Origin: Streptomyces werraensis
GTDB taxonomy: Bacteria; Actinomycetota; Actinomycetes; Streptomycetales; Streptomycetaceae
Assembly: GCA_014656175.1 (NCBI GenBank)
Contig: BNBX01000003.1
Location: 180,573-244,572, forward strand
Direction of reading: 5' to 3'
DNA: 64,000 nt
This document shows, piece by piece, positions 61,324-64,000 of the stretch. The translations under genes were made by a program, and so were the position numbers. The notes below the pieces were generated by a model that worked only from the letters and a program-made list of their open reading frames with translations, was not told where the DNA came from and ran no database searches. Numbering within the stretch: position 1 is the first letter of the stretch; each line of letters begins with the position of its first letter.

Positions 61324-62455
61324 CCTCGCCGACGACCTGCGGCACTGGCTGGCCGAGGGCAGGGAGTTCGCCGTGGCCACGGTCGTCTCCGTGGGCGGCA
61401 GCGCGCCGCGCGGCCCCGGCGCCGCCCTCGCCGTCGACGCCGGCGGCACGGTGATCGGCTCGGTGTCCGGCGGCTGCGTCGAGGGCGCGGTGTACGACCT
61501 GTGCCAGGAGGCCCTGGCGGACGGGCGGGCGAGGACGGAGCGGTTCGGCTACAGCGACGAGGACGCCTTCGCGGTGGGCCTGACCTGCGGCGGCACGATC
61601 GAGGTGCTGGTCACGCCGGTCGCCGCGGGCAGTCCCGTCAGGCCGGTGCTCCGCTCCGCCCTCACGGACCTGCCCGGGGGCGGGCCGGGCGCGCTGGCGT
61701 GGGTCACGGACGGCCCGGCGGACCTGCTGGGCCGGGCGCTCCTCGTCCGCCCCGACGGCACGTACGAGGGCGGCCTCGGCGGCGCGGCGGAACTGGACCG
61801 TGCCGCCGCGGCCGCGGCCCTCGACCTGCTGGACGCGGGCAGCACGGGGACGGTCACGGTGGGGCCGGGCGCGGACGCGTACTGCGCCGGCCGTCCGACC
61901 CTCTTCGTGCAGTCGTCCGTGCCACCGCCCCGGATGATCGTGTTCGGGGCGATCGACTTCGCGGCGGCGCTGGTACGGGTGGGGGCCTTCCTGGGCTACC
62001 GCGTCACCGTGTGCGACGCACGGCCCGTGTTCGCGACCCGGGCCCGCTTCCCGGAGGCGGACGAGGTCGTCGTCGACTGGCCGCACCGCTATCTGCGCAC
62101 CACGCGGACCGACGCCCGCACGGTGCTGTGCGTACTGACGCACGACGCCAAGTTCGACGTGCCGCTGCTGGAGGTGGCGCTGGGGCTGCCGGTCGCGTAC
62201 GTCGGCGCGATGGGCTCCCGCCGCACCCACACCGATCGCCTGCGCCGCCTGCGGGAGGCGGGGGTGGGGGAGCGGGCCCTGTCCCGCCTGCACTCCCCGA
62301 TCGGCCTGGACCTGGGCGCCCGCACCCCTGAGGAGACGGCGCTCTCCATCGCGGCCGAGATCGTGGCGACACGCCACGGCGGCACGGGAGCGCCCCTGAC
62401 GACGACGACCGCTCCGATCCACCGGGAGGGGCGGGCGGCTTCGGCGGCGGCATGA
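61316..62455 (+). CDS. XdhC/CoxI-family molybdenum cofactor maturation protein
   Basis: A 379-residue protein with the XdhC_CoxI start FAVATVVSVGGSAPRGPGAA, SVSGGCVEGAVYDLCQEALA and a Rossmann domain MIVFGAIDFAAALVRVGAFL. It brings the sulfurated cofactor to the molybdopterin subunit (PaoD-like). The ATG at 61316 overlaps the previous gene by 8 bases. A large palindrome terminator follows. Confidence 0.92.
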   Translation: MLDLADDLRHWLAEGREFAVATVVSVGGSAPRGPGAALAVDAGGTVIGSVSGGCVEGAVYDLCQEALADGRARTERFGYSDEDAFAVGLTCGGTIEVLVTPVAAGSPVRPVLRSALTDLPGGGPGALAWVTDGPADLLGRALLVRPDGTYEGGLGGAAELDRAAAAAALDLLDAGSTGTVTVGPGADAYCAGRPTLFVQSSVPPPRMIVFGAIDFAAALVRVGAFLGYRVTVCDARPVFATRARFPEADEVVVDWPHRYLRTTRTDARTVLCVLTHDAKFDVPLLEVALGLPVAYVGAMGSRRTHTDRLRRLREAGVGERALSRLHSPIGLDLGARTPEETALSIAAEIVATRHGGTGAPLTTTTAPIHREGRAASAAA

Positions 62456-62552
62456 GCGATGGCCGGTGATGCCTGCCGGACGCACGCCCTGGAGGCCGTT
62501 GCCGGTGCGAAGGACGGTGGGGCGGGCCGGGGCCGGCCCCACCGCGTACGGC

Positions 62553-62588
62553 GAAGGGGCCGGAAGCCCGGGCTTCCGGCCCCTTCGG
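62553..62588. terminator. 36-bp perfect palindrome terminator
   Basis: Two 18-base arms starting CGAAGGGGCCGGAAG form a perfect palindrome (centre CCCGGG at 62568-62573). It lies between the convergent operon end and the FMN reductase gene and can stop both. The arms contain the same GGGGCCGGAAG as the terminator at 35581. Confidence 0.9.
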
Positions 62589-62597
62589 GGGTGTGCG

Positions 62598-63164
62598 TCA
62601 GGCGGCGGCCTTCTCGCCGTCGACCAGGGCGTGCAGGCGGTCGAGGACCTCCGTCAGCTGCTCGGCGACCTCGGTGTCGTCCGCCGGGTGGGTCTCGGCG
62701 AAGCGGGTCACCGAGCCGGGGATGGCCAGCTTGATGTCCTCGACGACCTTGCCGCCGGCGATGCCCACGGCCTTGCGGGTCTCGTCCTGCGCCCAGACGC
62801 CGCCGTACTGGCCGAAGGCGGTGCCGACCACGACGACCGGCTTGCCGCCGATGGCGCCGGCGCCGAACGGCCGGGACAGCCAGTCGATGGCGTTCTTCAG
62901 CACGGCCGGGATGGTGCCGTTGTACTCGGGGGTGAAGAGCAGCAGCGCGTCCACGGCCGCGGCGGCCTCGCGCAGCTGGGCGGCGGCGGCCGGCACGCCG
63001 CCCTCGACGTCGATGTCCTCGTTGTAGAACGGGATCTCCGCCAGTCCCTCGTGGAGCGCGATCTCGACGCCCTCGGGCGCGAGCTTCACGGCGGCCTCGG
63101 CCAGCTGACGGTTGTGCGAACCGGCGCGAAGGCTGCCGACGAGGGCGAGGATGCGAACAGACAT
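62598..63164 (-). CDS. NADPH-dependent FMN reductase family protein
   Basis: A 188-residue flavodoxin-fold quinone/azo-reductase-like protein: ALVGSLRAGSHNRQLAEAAV, LLLFTPEYNGTIPAVLKNAI (the PEYN motif), VVVVGTAFGQYGGVWAQDET. It reduces FMN or quinones with NAD(P)H. Divergent from the TetR gene at 63287, with two CGGACC-N2-GGTCC boxes between. Confidence 0.93.
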   Translation of the reverse strand: MSVRILALVGSLRAGSHNRQLAEAAVKLAPEGVEIALHEGLAEIPFYNEDIDVEGGVPAAAAQLREAAAAVDALLLFTPEYNGTIPAVLKNAIDWLSRPFGAGAIGGKPVVVVGTAFGQYGGVWAQDETRKAVGIAGGKVVEDIKLAIPGSVTRFAETHPADDTEVAEQLTEVLDRLHALVDGEKAAA

Positions 63165-63204
63165 GAGGAAACTCCAGGGGGTGGACTATGACCTGAGACA
63201 CAAT

Positions 63205-63220
63205 GCGGACCGGGGTCCGC
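63205..63220. promoter_or_regulatory. TetR operator for the FMN reductase pair, box 1
   Basis: GCGGACC-GG-GGTCCGC, a perfect 7-base inverted repeat with a 2-base gap. It is 41 bases upstream of the FMN reductase ATG. Confidence 0.75.
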
Positions 63221-63243
63221 TTTGCAGTTGTAGCACTTTAACC

Positions 63244-63255
63244 GGACCACGGTCC
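63244..63255. promoter_or_regulatory. TetR operator for the FMN reductase pair, box 2
   Basis: GGACC-AC-GGTCC, the same core with CCGG on its left. Centre-to-centre distance from box 1 is 37 bases. It lies 32 bases before the TetR ATG. Confidence 0.7.
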
Positions 63256-63286
63256 AGTTTCATTCCGGATGCTTTACGCTGGCTTC

Positions 63287-63943
63287 ATGTCCGCCGCGCC
63301 CCCGTCCGCACCGACCCCCCAGGAGCCCGTCGAGCCTCCGCAGCTGCTGCAGCTGGGCCTCGGCGACGACGAGCCCTGCCTGCGCGCCGACGCCGCCCGC
63401 AACCGGGCCCGGCTGCTGGAGGCTGCCGCGGGACTCGTCGCGGCGCGCGGCGCCGACGCCGTCACCATGGAGGAGGTCGCCGCCGCGGCCGGTGTCGGCA
63501 AGGGCACCGTCTTCCGCCGCTTCGGTGACCGCACGGGCCTGCTCATGGCCCTCCTCGACCACGGCGAGAAGAAGCTCCAGGCCGCCTTCCTCAGCGGCCC
63601 GCCGCCGCTGGGCCCGGGCGCGCCCCCCGCCGAGCGGCTGCGCGCCTTCGGCCGAGCCGCCCTGCGCCGCACCGTGGAGGACCTGGAGCTCCAGCTCGCG
63701 GCCGAACCGGAAGCGGGCCGCCGCTTCACCGTCCCGCCCTACCGGGTGCGGCACCACCATGTCGCGCTGCTGCTGCGCCAGGCGGCCCCGGACGCCGACT
63801 GCGACCTCCTCGCCCACACGCTGCTGGCCCAGCTCGACCCCGCCCTGGTCCACCATCTGACGCACCAGTGCGGGATGCCGGCGCGGCGTCTGGAGGACGC
63901 CTGGACCGACCTCGTCGACCGGATCACCGGCACCACCGCCTGA
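63287..63943 (+). CDS. TetR/AcrR family transcriptional regulator
   Basis: A 218-residue repressor: RNRARLLEAAAGLVAARGAD, VTMEEVAAAAGVGKGTVFRR (HTH, then FGDRTGLL). The ATG at 63287 is favoured over an in-frame ATG at 63269. It is divergent from the FMN reductase and probably represses it in response to quinone- or electrophile-type signals. After the stop, 57 bases remain with no feature seen. Confidence 0.92.
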   Translation: MSAAPPSAPTPQEPVEPPQLLQLGLGDDEPCLRADAARNRARLLEAAAGLVAARGADAVTMEEVAAAAGVGKGTVFRRFGDRTGLLMALLDHGEKKLQAAFLSGPPPLGPGAPPAERLRAFGRAALRRTVEDLELQLAAEPEAGRRFTVPPYRVRHHHVALLLRQAAPDADCDLLAHTLLAQLDPALVHHLTHQCGMPARRLEDAWTDLVDRITGTTA

Positions 63944-64000
63944 CCTCCTCGAACGCACCCGCCCGCGTTCTCAACTCCCCCGAATGAAGGGCGCGTTACG

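Overview
This is a 64 kb piece of a high-GC actinobacterial chromosome, almost certainly from Streptomyces. The evidence is very strong G/C at third codon positions, frequent GTG starts, short overlapping operons, an ergothioneine operon, DUF574 methyltransferase and SpoIIE-type phosphatase genes, and a TTA codon confined to one gene. From memory, unchecked, the order egtABCD, second succinate dehydrogenase, PAS-GGDEF-EAL protein and YX4D-repeat lipoprotein resembles the SCO0910-SCO0930 part of the S. coelicolor left arm. No prophage, CRISPR array, tRNA or rRNA was seen.

Layout. 1-9.3 kb: the start of a VOC protein, a cytosolic GH38 alpha-mannosidase, an aldo/keto reductase, a lipase-maturation-factor-like membrane protein, a PAS-GAF-SpoIIE-HATPase phosphatase and an Fpg/Nei glycosylase. 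9.4-13.6 kb: anti-sigma factor, an unknown protein and an ECF sigma factor on the minus strand, a CapA-like lipoprotein and a DUF1275 membrane protein. 13.8-15.1 kb: a divergent MarR regulator and alpha/beta hydrolase sharing two identical-type operators. 15.1-19.0 kb: a probable acquired island (AraC regulator, MFS exporter with a TTA codon, small Cys-rich protein) bounded by two decayed transposase genes.

19.0-26.5 kb: amino acid permease and universal stress protein, a polysaccharide deacetylase, a class F sortase divergent from a secreted 7-residue-repeat protein, a DUF4239 protein, a Pro-rich surface protein and a YX4D-repeat lipoprotein. 26.7-31.1 kb: a DUF574 methyltransferase coupled to an RmdA-like c-di-GMP enzyme, an NTF2-like protein and an asparaginase. 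31.1-36.8 kb: a LysR regulator with a dyad in front of sdhCAB, then a PRC-barrel/DUF2382 stress protein. 36.8-40.1 kb: LLM oxidoreductase, HAD phosphatase, dodecin and an orphan solute-binding lipoprotein. 40.1-44.5 kb: egtABCD.

44.8-55.5 kb: mostly single housekeeping or stress genes (PARG-like, MazF-like, PNPOx-like, isochorismatase-like, nucleotidyltransferase, VOC, aldo/keto reductase, MOSC, MFS, CBS, archease, phosphoribosyltransferase, CaiB/BaiF, small Cys protein). 55.6-64 kb: a LysR gene, a TetR gene with twin operators, a four-gene PaoABC/XdhC-like molybdenum aldehyde oxidoreductase operon behind an 18-bp tandem-repeat leader, and an FMN reductase divergent from a second TetR gene with its own twin operators.

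The most unusual signals are the leader at 57529-57642, whose 18-bp repeats read as hexapeptides and end on the start codon of the oxidoreductase operon; the island at 15.1-19.0 kb; and the repeat protein divergent from the sortase. Assignments come from reading motifs, without database searches. Start codons were chosen by frame and ribosome-binding site and may be off by a few codons.
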